Assembly (NCBI RefSeq): GCF_002795245.1
Contig: NZ_PGVG01000026.1
Location: 1 to 64,000, forward strand
DNA: 64,000 bases
Origin: Bradyrhizobium forestalis
GTDB taxonomy: Bacteria > Pseudomonadota > Alphaproteobacteria > Rhizobiales > Xanthobacteraceae
Direction of reading: 5' to 3'
A model generated the notes under the pieces. The model ran no database searches. It saw nothing but the letters and a program-made list of their open reading frames with translations, and had not been told where the DNA came from. Below are positions 15,958 through 24,728 of this stretch, piece after piece. The translations under genes were made by a program, and so were the position numbers. Position 1 is the first letter of the stretch. Each line of letters opens with the position of its first letter.

Positions 15958-15982
15958 GGGAGTTTCCCCGGCGAGTAGCAAG

Positions 15983-16010
15983 ATTTACGCGTTACGTAAA
16001 CCGTAAATGT
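15983..16010 (-). promoter_or_regulatory. Candidate HigA operator
   Basis: On the minus strand the 78-bp gap before higA reads TTTACGG, then TTTACGTAACGCGTAAA: three copies of TTTACG/CGTAAA, two of them as an inverted pair and including the palindrome TTACGTAA. Its place 26 nt before the ATG suits an autoregulatory operator. Assignment is inference. Confidence 0.5.
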
Positions 16011-16035
16011 ACGCCCTGTAGCAACCTCGAAAGCC

Positions 16036-17370
16036 CTACTTCCCGCCCCGCTCCTTCCGCAGCTTGGCCCAGTAATCCAGCCGCTTCCTGATCTCGCGCT
16101 CGAAACCGCGTTCGGGCGGGTCGTAGAAGGTCTGCCGTCCCAGGGCTTCCGGGAAGTAGTCCTGGCCCGAAAAGGCATCCGGGGCGTCGTGGTCGTATTC
16201 GTAAGCCGCGCCGTAGCCTTCCGACTTCATCAGCTTGGTCGGCGAGTTGAGGATGTGCTTTGGCGGCAGCAGTGAGCCGGCCTGCTTTGCGACCTGCATT
16301 GCCGTGCCGAAAGCGGTGTAGACAGCGTTCGATTTCGGCGCGGTGGCGAGATAGACCACGGCCTGCGCGATCGCGAGCTCGCCCTCGGGATGGCCGAGGA
16401 AATCGAAGGCGTCCTTGGCGGCATTGGCGATGGCGAGCGCCTGCGGATCGGCAAGCCCGATGTCCTCCACCGCCATGCGCACGACGCGGCGGGCCAGGAA
16501 CAGCGGGTCCTCGCCGGCGTCCAGCATGCGCGCGAGGTAATACAGCGCTGCATCGGGATCGGAGCCGCGCACCGACTTATGCAGCGCCGAGATCAGATTG
16601 TAATGCCCATCGGCCGACTTGTCGTAGATCGGCGCACGGCGTTGCAGGATCTCCTGCAACTGCGCGGCATTGAAAATCTCGTCCGCCCGCGCCGAACGCC
16701 AGACCTCCTCGGCAAGCGTCAGCGAGGCGCGGCCATCGCCGTCAGCCATGCGCACCAGCACCGCGCGCGCCTCGGCATCGAGCGGCAGCTTCTTGCCCTC
16801 GACCGCTTCAGCATGCGCGAACAGCTTTTCGATCGCAGCGGCATCGAGCGAACGAAACACCAGCACGCGCGCGCGGGATAGAAGCGCCGCGTTGAGCTCG
16901 AAGGATGGATTCTCGGTGGTGGCGCCGACCAAGACGACGGTGCCGTCTTCCATCACCGGCAAGAACGAATCCTGCTGGGCGCGGTTGAAGCGATGCACCT
17001 CGTCGACGAACAGCAGCGTGCCCTTGCCCATTTCGCGGCGGGCGCGCGCGGCATCGAACGCCTTCTTCAAATCGGCGACGCCGGAGAACACGGCTGAAAT
17101 CTGCTCGAAATGCAGATCCGTTGCGTCCGCCAGCAGCCGCGCCACCGTGGTCTTGCCGGTGCCGGGCGGGCCCCAGAACACCAGCGAGCCCAGCGTGCGT
17201 GTTTCCAGCATGCGCGTCAGCGCACCGTCGGGACCGAGGATGTGGTCCTGGCCGACGACCTCCGACAATGCGCGCGGACGCAACCGATCCGGCAGCGGAT
17301 GCGGAGCCTCGTGGTCGAGCCCCGCTGCGGCGAACAGCGTCGGCGTCTGCTGTGGTCGTTTCGGACTCAT
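16036..17370 (-). CDS. rarA: Replication-associated recombination protein RarA (MgsA)
   Basis: 444-aa AAA+ ATPase that acts at stalled replication forks. Walker A is GPPGTGKTTVARLLAD, Walker B LLFVDEVHRFN, sensor 1 VLVGATTENPSFEL. The C-terminal MgsA tetramerisation part contains RGSDPDAALYYLARMLDAG, EDIGLADPQAL and HPEGELAIAQAVVYLA. Full length. Its ATG overlaps the stop of the upstream Do-protease gene by 4 nt. Confidence 0.95.
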   Translation of the reverse strand: MSPKRPQQTPTLFAAAGLDHEAPHPLPDRLRPRALSEVVGQDHILGPDGALTRMLETRTLGSLVFWGPPGTGKTTVARLLADATDLHFEQISAVFSGVADLKKAFDAARARREMGKGTLLFVDEVHRFNRAQQDSFLPVMEDGTVVLVGATTENPSFELNAALLSRARVLVFRSLDAAAIEKLFAHAEAVEGKKLPLDAEARAVLVRMADGDGRASLTLAEEVWRSARADEIFNAAQLQEILQRRAPIYDKSADGHYNLISALHKSVRGSDPDAALYYLARMLDAGEDPLFLARRVVRMAVEDIGLADPQALAIANAAKDAFDFLGHPEGELAIAQAVVYLATAPKSNAVYTAFGTAMQVAKQAGSLLPPKHILNSPTKLMKSEGYGAAYEYDHDAPDAFSGQDYFPEALGRQTFYDPPERGFEREIRKRLDYWAKLRKERGGK

Positions 17371-18773
17371 CCGCCCAGCGTAACGTTGATCTGCTGGCCG
17401 CCGCGCACCAGCGTGATGCGCCAGAGCCGCGGCCGTTCGCCCGCGGCCTTCTCGAGGTCGCCGGTCTTGCTGATCTTCAGGTTGTTGACGGCCAGGATGA
17501 TGTCGCCCTTCTGGAATCCGACACTGGCGGCCGCACTGTCGCCGCCGAGATCGGTGATCACGACGCCTTCGGTGTCGGCATCCAGATGCAGCTCGTCAGC
17601 GACGGCCGGGGTGATGGTCGAGACCTTCGCGCCCTGGAACGGCGAGCGCGCGGTGACGACGAGCTCGTTGCGCCCGGTGTCGGGCGCCGTCTCCAGCGCC
17701 ACCGTCAGCTTCACCGGCTTGCCGCCGCGCTGCACGTCGATCTGCGCGGTCCCACCGAGCGGACGGGTCGCGAAGCGGTAGTCGAAGGCGTTGGGATCAT
17801 CCACGGTCTGGCCGTCGATCCCGGTGATGAGGTCGGAGGATTTCAGGCCGGCCTTCGCCGCCGGGCCATTCGACACCACGCTTGCGACCAGCGCACCGGT
17901 CGGCGAGCGCAGGCCGAGGCTTTCCGCGATCTCCGGTGTCACCGCCTGTAATTTTGCCCCGAGCCATGGCCGCTTCACTGCCTTGCCGCCGCTCTTGGCG
18001 GAGGCGACGACGACGCGCACCATGTTGGCGGGAATCGCAAAGCCGATTCCTTGCGAGCCGCCGGAGCGCGAATAGATCGCCGTGTTGATGCCGGCGAGCT
18101 TGCCGCTCATGTCGACCAGGGCGCCGCCGGAATTACCGGGATTGATCGCCGCATCGGTCTGGATGAAGAACTGGTAGTCGGTGATGCCGACCTGCGTACG
18201 CGCGAGCGCCGAGATGATGCCGTGGGTCACGGTCTGGCCGACGCCGAAAGGATTGCCGATCGCGAGCACGACGTCGCCGACGAGCAATTCGTCGGAATTG
18301 GTGAAGTCGAGGGTCGGGAATTTCTCCTTGCTGTCCTTCAGACGGAGCACGGCGAGATCGGTCCGGGAATCCTTGAGCAGGATCTCGGCCTCGAACTCGC
18401 GCTTGTCCGACAGCGACACTTTCACCTGGTCCGCGCCTTCGATGACGTGCACGTTGGTGACGACGAGGCCGGAGGCATCGACGATGACTCCGGAGCCTAG
18501 CGAACGCTGCATCTGCTCGGGCTGCTGGCCCGGCACGCCGAAGAAGCGGCGGAAGATCGGGTCGTCCAGCAGCGGATTGCGGTTCTGCACCACTTTGGCG
18601 GCATAGACGTTGACGACCGCGGGCTGCACCCGCTGCACGATCGGCGCATAGGACAGCCGCAGTTCGGCCGGCGACGACGGGACGCGGCGGTCCTGCGCGG
18701 CAGCCGGATTGAGATGGGCCGAAAAGGCTATGCACGAGGCCGTAACGACGGCAGTCCAGGTCGATCGAAACAT
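17367..18773 (-). CDS. Do/DegP-family periplasmic serine protease
   Basis: 468-aa HtrA-family protease-chaperone for envelope quality control. A signal peptide covers residues 1-26 (PAAAQD). The trypsin-like domain has the triad His109 (TNVHVIEG), Asp139 (SRTDLAVL) and Ser215 (NPGNSGGAL). Two PDZ domains follow (about 275-365 and 385-465; LVASVVSNGPAAKAGLKSSD and GDSAAASVGFQKGD). From memory, in related rhizobia this gene follows rplQ; here 11 kb of other genes lie between. Confidence 0.93.
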   Translation of the reverse strand: MFRSTWTAVVTASCIAFSAHLNPAAAQDRRVPSSPAELRLSYAPIVQRVQPAVVNVYAAKVVQNRNPLLDDPIFRRFFGVPGQQPEQMQRSLGSGVIVDASGLVVTNVHVIEGADQVKVSLSDKREFEAEILLKDSRTDLAVLRLKDSKEKFPTLDFTNSDELLVGDVVLAIGNPFGVGQTVTHGIISALARTQVGITDYQFFIQTDAAINPGNSGGALVDMSGKLAGINTAIYSRSGGSQGIGFAIPANMVRVVVASAKSGGKAVKRPWLGAKLQAVTPEIAESLGLRSPTGALVASVVSNGPAAKAGLKSSDLITGIDGQTVDDPNAFDYRFATRPLGGTAQIDVQRGGKPVKLTVALETAPDTGRNELVVTARSPFQGAKVSTITPAVADELHLDADTEGVVITDLGGDSAAASVGFQKGDIILAVNNLKISKTGDLEKAAGERPRLWRITLVRGGQQINVTLGG

Positions 18774-19089
18774 TCCTACCTCTTGGAAAAGACGCCGGAA
18801 TATAGGCGTGTTCGCCCCTCAATAGAAGGGCGCAGGGCGGCAATATTCGGCCTCCCTCCGGTGGCTCCCGAATGCAAGCCCGTCGTGCGAAATCGCAATT
18901 TTCAGGGCGCCGCGGGTTGGCATGATCCGCGTCCTCTCGCATTGTGGCGCACCGGCAGAATTCGGTTGCGACGAATTTGCATCAGTGGGAACCACGCAAC
19001 CGATGACGCTCCGCCGCGGAGCAGTCATCATTCATTCCTAGGCTCTCCCGTCGCGACTTGGGAAGTTCGTCAAACGATGGAGTCGTGAC
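18774..19089. other. Divergent intergenic region between the Do protease and porin genes
   Basis: 316 bases between divergent genes, which must carry both promoters. No gene is visible. GGAACC occurs at about 18989, but no CGTT follows at EcfG spacing, so I do not call a general-stress promoter. Confidence 0.4.
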
Positions 19090-20589
19090 GTGATCAGGAC
19101 AAGAATTGCGGCAGCGGCGCTTGGTCTCGCCGGCGTGCTCGCGGCCTCACAGGCCAACGCAGAATCAGCCGGCAGCAGCAAGGCGGCGGCGGGAGCTATG
19201 GCGCCCAAGCCATGCGTCGATCCCTGGGATTTCGTCACCACGAACTGTCTGTTGACGTGGAAGGGTATCACCGTCTACGGCACGATCGACGTCGGGGTTG
19301 GCTGGCAGAGCCACGGCGCGCCGTTTGACCCACGGTCCGCCGTCGCGGCGTCGTACCTGGTGCAGAAACAGAACAGGTCCCCCCTTTGGACTCTAGCACC
19401 CAACGCGCTCACCAACTCCGCCATTGGAATCAAGGGAATCGAGCCGATCGGCGCAGACTTCTCCGTTGTATTCGCGCTGGACGCCGGATTTGACCCATAC
19501 TCCCTGCGGCTATCTGATGGACCGGGATCGGTTGCCGCGAACATGGGCGTCCCCCAGAACCAGCAAACTGCATTCTCCGACTCCAGCCGGGCGGGTCAGT
19601 GGTACAACGGCCAAGGCTTCGTGGGCGTCAGCTCTCCAACCTACGGCACCTTGACCGTCTTCCGACAGAACTCGCTGACCCTCGATGCAGTCCTGGATTA
19701 CGATCCATTCGGCGCCTCCTACGGCTTCTCGCCAATCGGCTTCCAGGGAATCACGTGCGGCGGCGGCAATACCGAAAATTGCAGACACTCGACGTCGCTG
19801 AAATACAGGCTCAAGGTCGGCCAGTTTCGCGCCGCCGCACTCTGGCAATTCGGCGGCTATGCCCAGAACAACGCCTCCCATGGCGCATACCAGTTCGGAG
19901 TTGGCGCCGATATTCCGACATGGGGCAAAGACGTACTCTCGGTCGACGCCATCTACAGCTATGTCAGGGATTCAGTGTCGCTTGGACTCGCGCCTGGAAG
20001 CAACGACGCCAATGGGACGCCGATTCCGCCGTTCCTCCCGCAGACTCTAACGGCGACGATTTCCGACAACAGCGCCGTGATGTTCGTAGCCAAGTACACG
20101 ACCGGAGCGCTCAAGCTATACGCCGGCTACGAGCATATTCGATATATGGCGCCGAGCAATCCGCAGACCGCCTTTACCGATATCTCCGGAGACTTTGTTT
20201 GCGAAGGCTGCGCCGCATTCAACAACACGAATATCAACAATGCAGCGTTTGGTGTGAACGGTCTTGGCAACAGGACCATGCAAATCATGTGGCTCGGGAC
20301 AAAGTATGCCGTCACGGAAGATCTGGATGTGATCGCCGCCTATTACCATTACATCCAGAACTCCTTCTTCGGGACAGCGGCCGGAGGACCAGCTCCCTGC
20401 TTCAGTGCCGCGCGCGCGCAATGCGCAGGGACTTTCGACGCGATCTCCGCTGCCGTTGATTGGCGGTTCGCCCCGAAATGGGATACCTACGCCGGGATCA
20501 TGTTCACGCAAGTGAACGGAGGCCTGGCCTCCGGCTTTCTGCAGCACAACAACATCGCCCCCACAGTCGGGTTGCGCTTCCGCTTTTGA
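19090..20589 (+). CDS. Outer-membrane porin (Porin_4-like)
   Basis: 499-aa beta-barrel porin. A signal peptide ends near residue 24 (ANAES). After a Cys-containing N-terminal segment (KPCVDPWDFVTTNCLLTW), the barrel starts with ITVYGTIDVGVGWQSHG, typical of general porins, and the chain ends in GLRFRF with the C-terminal Phe needed for Bam recognition. Alternating amphipathic strands run throughout, with extra Cys pairs in the loops (CGGGNTENC, CEGC, CFSAARAQC). The start codon is GTG with GGAG 8 nt upstream. It stands just before the RND operon and may aid the same transport task. Confidence 0.85.
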   Translation: MIRTRIAAAALGLAGVLAASQANAESAGSSKAAAGAMAPKPCVDPWDFVTTNCLLTWKGITVYGTIDVGVGWQSHGAPFDPRSAVAASYLVQKQNRSPLWTLAPNALTNSAIGIKGIEPIGADFSVVFALDAGFDPYSLRLSDGPGSVAANMGVPQNQQTAFSDSSRAGQWYNGQGFVGVSSPTYGTLTVFRQNSLTLDAVLDYDPFGASYGFSPIGFQGITCGGGNTENCRHSTSLKYRLKVGQFRAAALWQFGGYAQNNASHGAYQFGVGADIPTWGKDVLSVDAIYSYVRDSVSLGLAPGSNDANGTPIPPFLPQTLTATISDNSAVMFVAKYTTGALKLYAGYEHIRYMAPSNPQTAFTDISGDFVCEGCAAFNNTNINNAAFGVNGLGNRTMQIMWLGTKYAVTEDLDVIAAYYHYIQNSFFGTAAGGPAPCFSAARAQCAGTFDAISAAVDWRFAPKWDTYAGIMFTQVNGGLASGFLQHNNIAPTVGLRFRF

Positions 20590-20813
20590 ATTCTCCGATC
20601 TGCGAAGACGTTCGATCGTTCCAGGGCACTGTCCGAGCTCGATCACTTTGGGCCTGCGGAGCCCACTGATTAAATTTCAATTCAATGGTGCCCGCGCATT
20701 CCAGAACTACATCGCTTCCAGGCGGACCAGCCGGTCCGGTCGCTCGCCAGGTCGGGAGCAGCGCCAAACGACCGGCGTCGATGGCCAGGAATAGCGCATT
20801 GGCGAGACAGCAA

Positions 20814-21035
20814 ATGAACACCCTAAGCAAACGCTGGCACGGCAGATCGGTACCCGTGATCGTGGCCGTATCCGTCGCAGTCGTGGGACAAGCTTTTGTT
20901 CTCATAGGCGACTTCGGACCCGGCAACGATTCGCAAGGTAACCGCAGCGCGGCGGCGATGGTCACGGCCGCGGCGGTGTCCAGGGCTGGCGCAATCGAGA
21001 TTCCCTCAGAGCCCATCAAGCGGCCGACAGTCTGA
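20814..21035 (+). CDS. Possible small single-TM protein
   Basis: 73-codon frame starting MNTLSKRWHGRS with one hydrophobic stretch (VPVIVAVSVAVVGQAFVLIG, residues 13-32) and a polar tail. It may be a small exported or membrane-anchored protein, as is often found beside envelope genes in this genus. There is no strong ribosome site, and the frame is open upstream to 20685, so the call is tentative. Confidence 0.4.
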   Translation: MNTLSKRWHGRSVPVIVAVSVAVVGQAFVLIGDFGPGNDSQGNRSAAAMVTAAAVSRAGAIEIPSEPIKRPTV

Positions 21036-21487
21036 CAACGATCGAATTCCGACACGCTGGCGCCCGCGGCAGGCGATTCAATCAAGGGTCACCTCGTCCG
21101 TCGTGCACGTGAACGCTGACAGCCGCCGGACCGGTCCTTGGGACGGCGAATGGAATAAAACCGTGCGCGAATGAAAGACCCGTCGGCCCATCAGATAGGA
21201 GATGCTGAGGTCGCATGGTGGCGGCAGAAGCGGATCTTGAACGGTCGGGAACTTCGACAACAAGAGCGGCTGTATCGATGGCTTCCCCGACGCCGGTTCG
21301 CGACAGGCTGTCAACATGGCATCTTCATCACTGCCGGTCTGTGATTTCATGCACCTCATCCCTCCGAATGCGAAGCGCCGCGGACAACTGCAATGACCGT
21401 ACAGTCCACATCGAGGGTCGGAGAGAGATCGATGTGCCCTTCCGGACATGCAAGGCCAATTCCTAGCGATCGCGGGAGACCCGTCTG
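21036..21487. promoter_or_regulatory. RND operon upstream region with an inverted repeat
   Basis: 452 bases without a recognisable gene. At 21407-21414 CACATCGA and 21429-21436 TCGATGTG form a perfect 8-bp inverted repeat with a 14-nt spacer, ending 51 nt before the permease ATG. It could be an operator for the efflux operon. No regulator gene is adjacent. Confidence 0.4.
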
Positions 21488-24400
21488 ATGGCGTTTGTCG
21501 CGTTCATGCTGAAGCGACCCTATACAGTCATCTCGGGATTGATCCTGATCGCGCTGCTCGGCGTCGGCGCCATATCAAGGATGTCCATCGACATCTTTCC
21601 TGAGATCGACGTTCCCGTGGTGGCGGTGGTCTGGACCTATAACGGCATGTCGGCGCAGGACATCCAGAACCGGATTCTGACGCTCCACGAACGTCAACTC
21701 GCCTCGTTGGTTGATGATATCGAACGCATCGAAGCGACAAGCTACTACGGAGTCGGCGTCGAAAAGATATTTCTGCATCAGGGCGCCGACGTGACACGGG
21801 CCATTGCCCAGCTTTCCAGCAGCGCCCTCGTCGTTCTGAAGTACATGCCGCCCAACATCACGCCGCCGCTCGTCCTGCGTTACGGAGCGACGGACGTCCC
21901 GATCATCCAGCTCAGCTTATCGAGCCCGTCGCTGCCCGATTCCACCCTCAACGACCTCGGTCAGAACATCATCCGTCCTGATCTCGCGGTCGTGCATGGC
22001 GCCGAGGTCCCCTATCCGTATGGCGGCAAGCCCCGTGTGATCATGGCCGACCTCGACCAGGATGCATTGAACGCGCGCGGCCTGACACCGAGTGACGTCG
22101 CCAAGGCGTTGCAGCGGCAAAACATCATTTTGCCCTCCGGCGACGTGAAGATCGGCAGCAAGGACTATTCGCTCTCGATGAACAATAGTCCCGACGTGAT
22201 CGGCACGATCAATCGGTTTCCCATCAAGCAGATCGATGGCCGCACTGTGTTCGTCCAGGACGTCGCCCACGTCCATGACGGGTACCAGGTGCAGACCAAT
22301 TCGGTGGCGGTCGACGGAACTCCGGGTGCGCTGATGTCCGTGCGAAAGACGGGAGGCGCTTCCACGCTCACCGTGATCAACGGAATCCGAGACAGCCTCT
22401 CCAACATCAGGCACTTGCTGCCCGACGGGGTCACCATCAAGCCGATCTTCGACCAGTCGGTCTTTGTCAAAGCCGCTCTGAACAGCGTGGTCATGGGTGG
22501 CCTGATGGCGGCGGGTCTAACCGCGTTGATGATTCTGCTTTTCCTCGGCAGCTGGCGACTGACGCTCATCATCCTGGCGACCATACCGATGGCCATCGTC
22601 ACCGCCATATTGGTCATGTATGTGGGCGGCGAGACGCTCAACACGATGACACTTGGCGGTTTCGCGCTCGCGGTGGGCATTCTGGTGGACAACGGCACCG
22701 TGGTGATTGAGAACATCGAGCGGCATATTCGCGAGAAGGAGCCGCTGGTCCCCGCGATTGTCAACGGCGCCGGCGAAGTGAGCATCCCGACGGTGCTGTC
22801 GACGATGTGCATCTGCATCGTCTTTGTCCCGATCTTCCTGCTTCAAGGGGTGGCGAAATATCTCTTTTCCCCGCTGTCCCTCTCGGTTTGCGTTTCCCTG
22901 GTCGCCAGCCTGCTACTGTCCTTCACGCTCGTGCCGTTGCTGTTTCGCGCCCTGATGCGATCGGCTGTGGAGCAACATGGCGAACACGAGGTCAAGCCAC
23001 AAAGTTCGCTCAGGGAGCGCGCGCTCAAGCCCTTCAGGGCGATCCACAGCGGCTTCGAAAAGGGCTTCTCGCGGTTCCGCGAGACCTACCGGAATGCGCT
23101 CGCGTTCTGCGTTGCGCATTCGGCCGTCACCGCCGTCTGTTTCGGTGTACTGATGGTTTGTTCTCTGGCGCTTTTTCCCCTGATCGGGCAGGACTTCTTC
23201 CCGCAGGTCGATGCCGGTCAGATGCGGCTGCATGTCCGTGCGCCGCCGGCAACTCGGATCGAGGAAACCCAGCGGCAATTCGCGCAGGTCGAACGCGCGA
23301 TCCGCAAGATCGTGGGTGACGATCAGATCGACACCATGCTCGACAATATCGGATTGCCCTATAGCGGGATCAACATCGCGCTGAGCGATTCGGCGACGGT
23401 CGGGCCGATGGACGGAGAAATTCTCGTATCGCTGAAAAAGAAGCATACGCCGACCGCTGCGCATGTCGCCGACCTCAGGCGTGAATTGCCGCGGCAATTT
23501 CCTCAGATGCAGTTCTTCTTTCAGGCGGCCGACATCATCGACCAGGTCCTCAACTTCGGCCAGCCCGCGCCAATCGATGTCAGAATATCCGGACCCGACA
23601 GTGACTACAGTTTTGCGCTGGCGTCGAAGATCGCCGCGGATCTCAAGCGAGTTCCGGGAATCGTCGACTCGCACGTGTTTCAGGTCCCCGACGCACCCGC
23701 ATTGACGGTCTCGGTTGATCGCGCCATTGCGCAGCAGTTCGGATTGCACCAGGAAGACATCGCCGGCAACGTCCTGGTGACCACCAACTCGAGCGCACAG
23801 ATAGCTCCGAATTTCTGGGTCAGCCCCAAGAACTCCGTCAGCTATCCGTTGGTCATTCAGGCGCCGACCTATCGCCTGGACTCGACCGCCGCCCTTAACA
23901 CCTTGCCCGTGCTGGCGAGGAACGACGGCGAGCAAAGTCAGATACTGATGAACGTTGCGAAGCTTGGGCGCGAGAAGGTTCCGCTCGTGGCGTCCCAGCT
24001 CAATATCCGCCCGGTGTTCGACGTCAATGCAGACGTTCAGGGAATCGATCTCGCCACGGCAGCGCGCGAGATCGACAAGGTCCAGGCGGCGAACCAGCCT
24101 CCCCCGGCCAAGGCGACCCACGTGACGCTCGCGGGCCAGGTCGCCACCATGCGCGAGAGCTTCAACGGATTGTTTTCCGGCATGGCGGTGGCCGTTATCC
24201 TCGTCTACCTCATCCTCGCGATCAATTTCCAGAGCTGGATCGATCCCCTGATCGTCCTGTCCGCTGTGCCGCTCGCGATCAGTGGAGTGCTGTGGATGCT
24301 ATTCCTGACTGGGACCAACATCAGCGTGCCAGCCTTGATGGGGACACTGATGTGCATCGGCCTCACGACCGCCAACAGCATCCTCGTCGTTACCTTTGCC

Positions 24401-24706
24401 AATCAACGAATGGCGGCCGGCGACAGCCCGATCGCTGCCGCGGTCGCGGCCGGCTATACGCGGTTACGGCCGGTGCTGATGACGGCGGGCGCCATGATCC
24501 TGGGGATGATCCCGATGGGCCTCGGCGTCGGCGAAGGGGGCGAGCAGAATGCGCCGCTCGCGAGGGCGGTCATCGGCGGCCTGCTATTTGCAACGTTTGC
24601 AACACTGATCCTGGTACCAGCCGTCTATCGGCTGATCCGACGCCCCCTGCCGACGGACGCCCCGATGGATCTGATCGCATCCGACGAAAGTCCATCCCTT
24701 CAATAG
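21488..24706 (+). CDS. RND efflux pump permease subunit
   Basis: 1072-aa inner-membrane RND transporter that exports substrates using the proton gradient, with the usual 12 TM helices and two large periplasmic loops. TM1 is followed by SIDIFPEIDVPVVAVVW, TM4 carries GFALAVGILVDNGTVVIEN, and TM10 MCIGLTTANSILVV. Of the AcrB relay residues, only one Asp of the pair is kept (D401-N402) and the TM10 Lys position is Ala962 (TTANS). This matches a non-AcrB subgroup of RND permeases; the substrate is unknown. It is first in an operon with its adaptor and outer-membrane factor. Confidence 0.92.
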   Translation: MAFVAFMLKRPYTVISGLILIALLGVGAISRMSIDIFPEIDVPVVAVVWTYNGMSAQDIQNRILTLHERQLASLVDDIERIEATSYYGVGVEKIFLHQGADVTRAIAQLSSSALVVLKYMPPNITPPLVLRYGATDVPIIQLSLSSPSLPDSTLNDLGQNIIRPDLAVVHGAEVPYPYGGKPRVIMADLDQDALNARGLTPSDVAKALQRQNIILPSGDVKIGSKDYSLSMNNSPDVIGTINRFPIKQIDGRTVFVQDVAHVHDGYQVQTNSVAVDGTPGALMSVRKTGGASTLTVINGIRDSLSNIRHLLPDGVTIKPIFDQSVFVKAALNSVVMGGLMAAGLTALMILLFLGSWRLTLIILATIPMAIVTAILVMYVGGETLNTMTLGGFALAVGILVDNGTVVIENIERHIREKEPLVPAIVNGAGEVSIPTVLSTMCICIVFVPIFLLQGVAKYLFSPLSLSVCVSLVASLLLSFTLVPLLFRALMRSAVEQHGEHEVKPQSSLRERALKPFRAIHSGFEKGFSRFRETYRNALAFCVAHSAVTAVCFGVLMVCSLALFPLIGQDFFPQVDAGQMRLHVRAPPATRIEETQRQFAQVERAIRKIVGDDQIDTMLDNIGLPYSGINIALSDSATVGPMDGEILVSLKKKHTPTAAHVADLRRELPRQFPQMQFFFQAADIIDQVLNFGQPAPIDVRISGPDSDYSFALASKIAADLKRVPGIVDSHVFQVPDAPALTVSVDRAIAQQFGLHQEDIAGNVLVTTNSSAQIAPNFWVSPKNSVSYPLVIQAPTYRLDSTAALNTLPVLARNDGEQSQILMNVAKLGREKVPLVASQLNIRPVFDVNADVQGIDLATAAREIDKVQAANQPPPAKATHVTLAGQVATMRESFNGLFSGMAVAVILVYLILAINFQSWIDPLIVLSAVPLAISGVLWMLFLTGTNISVPALMGTLMCIGLTTANSILVVTFANQRMAAGDSPIAAAVAAGYTRLRPVLMTAGAMILGMIPMGLGVGEGGEQNAPLARAVIGGLLFATFATLILVPAVYRLIRRPLPTDAPMDLIASDESPSLQ

Positions 24707-24728
24707 AGAGTTTCGAGCCGAGGTGTCC

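Noticed and set aside
18985..19012. GGAACC before the porin as an EcfG stress promoter
   Set aside because: No CGTT-type -10 at a spacing of 16-17 nt.
20504..21085. Minus-strand frame overlapping the porin end
   Set aside because: No domain, no ribosome site, and it overlaps a certain gene.
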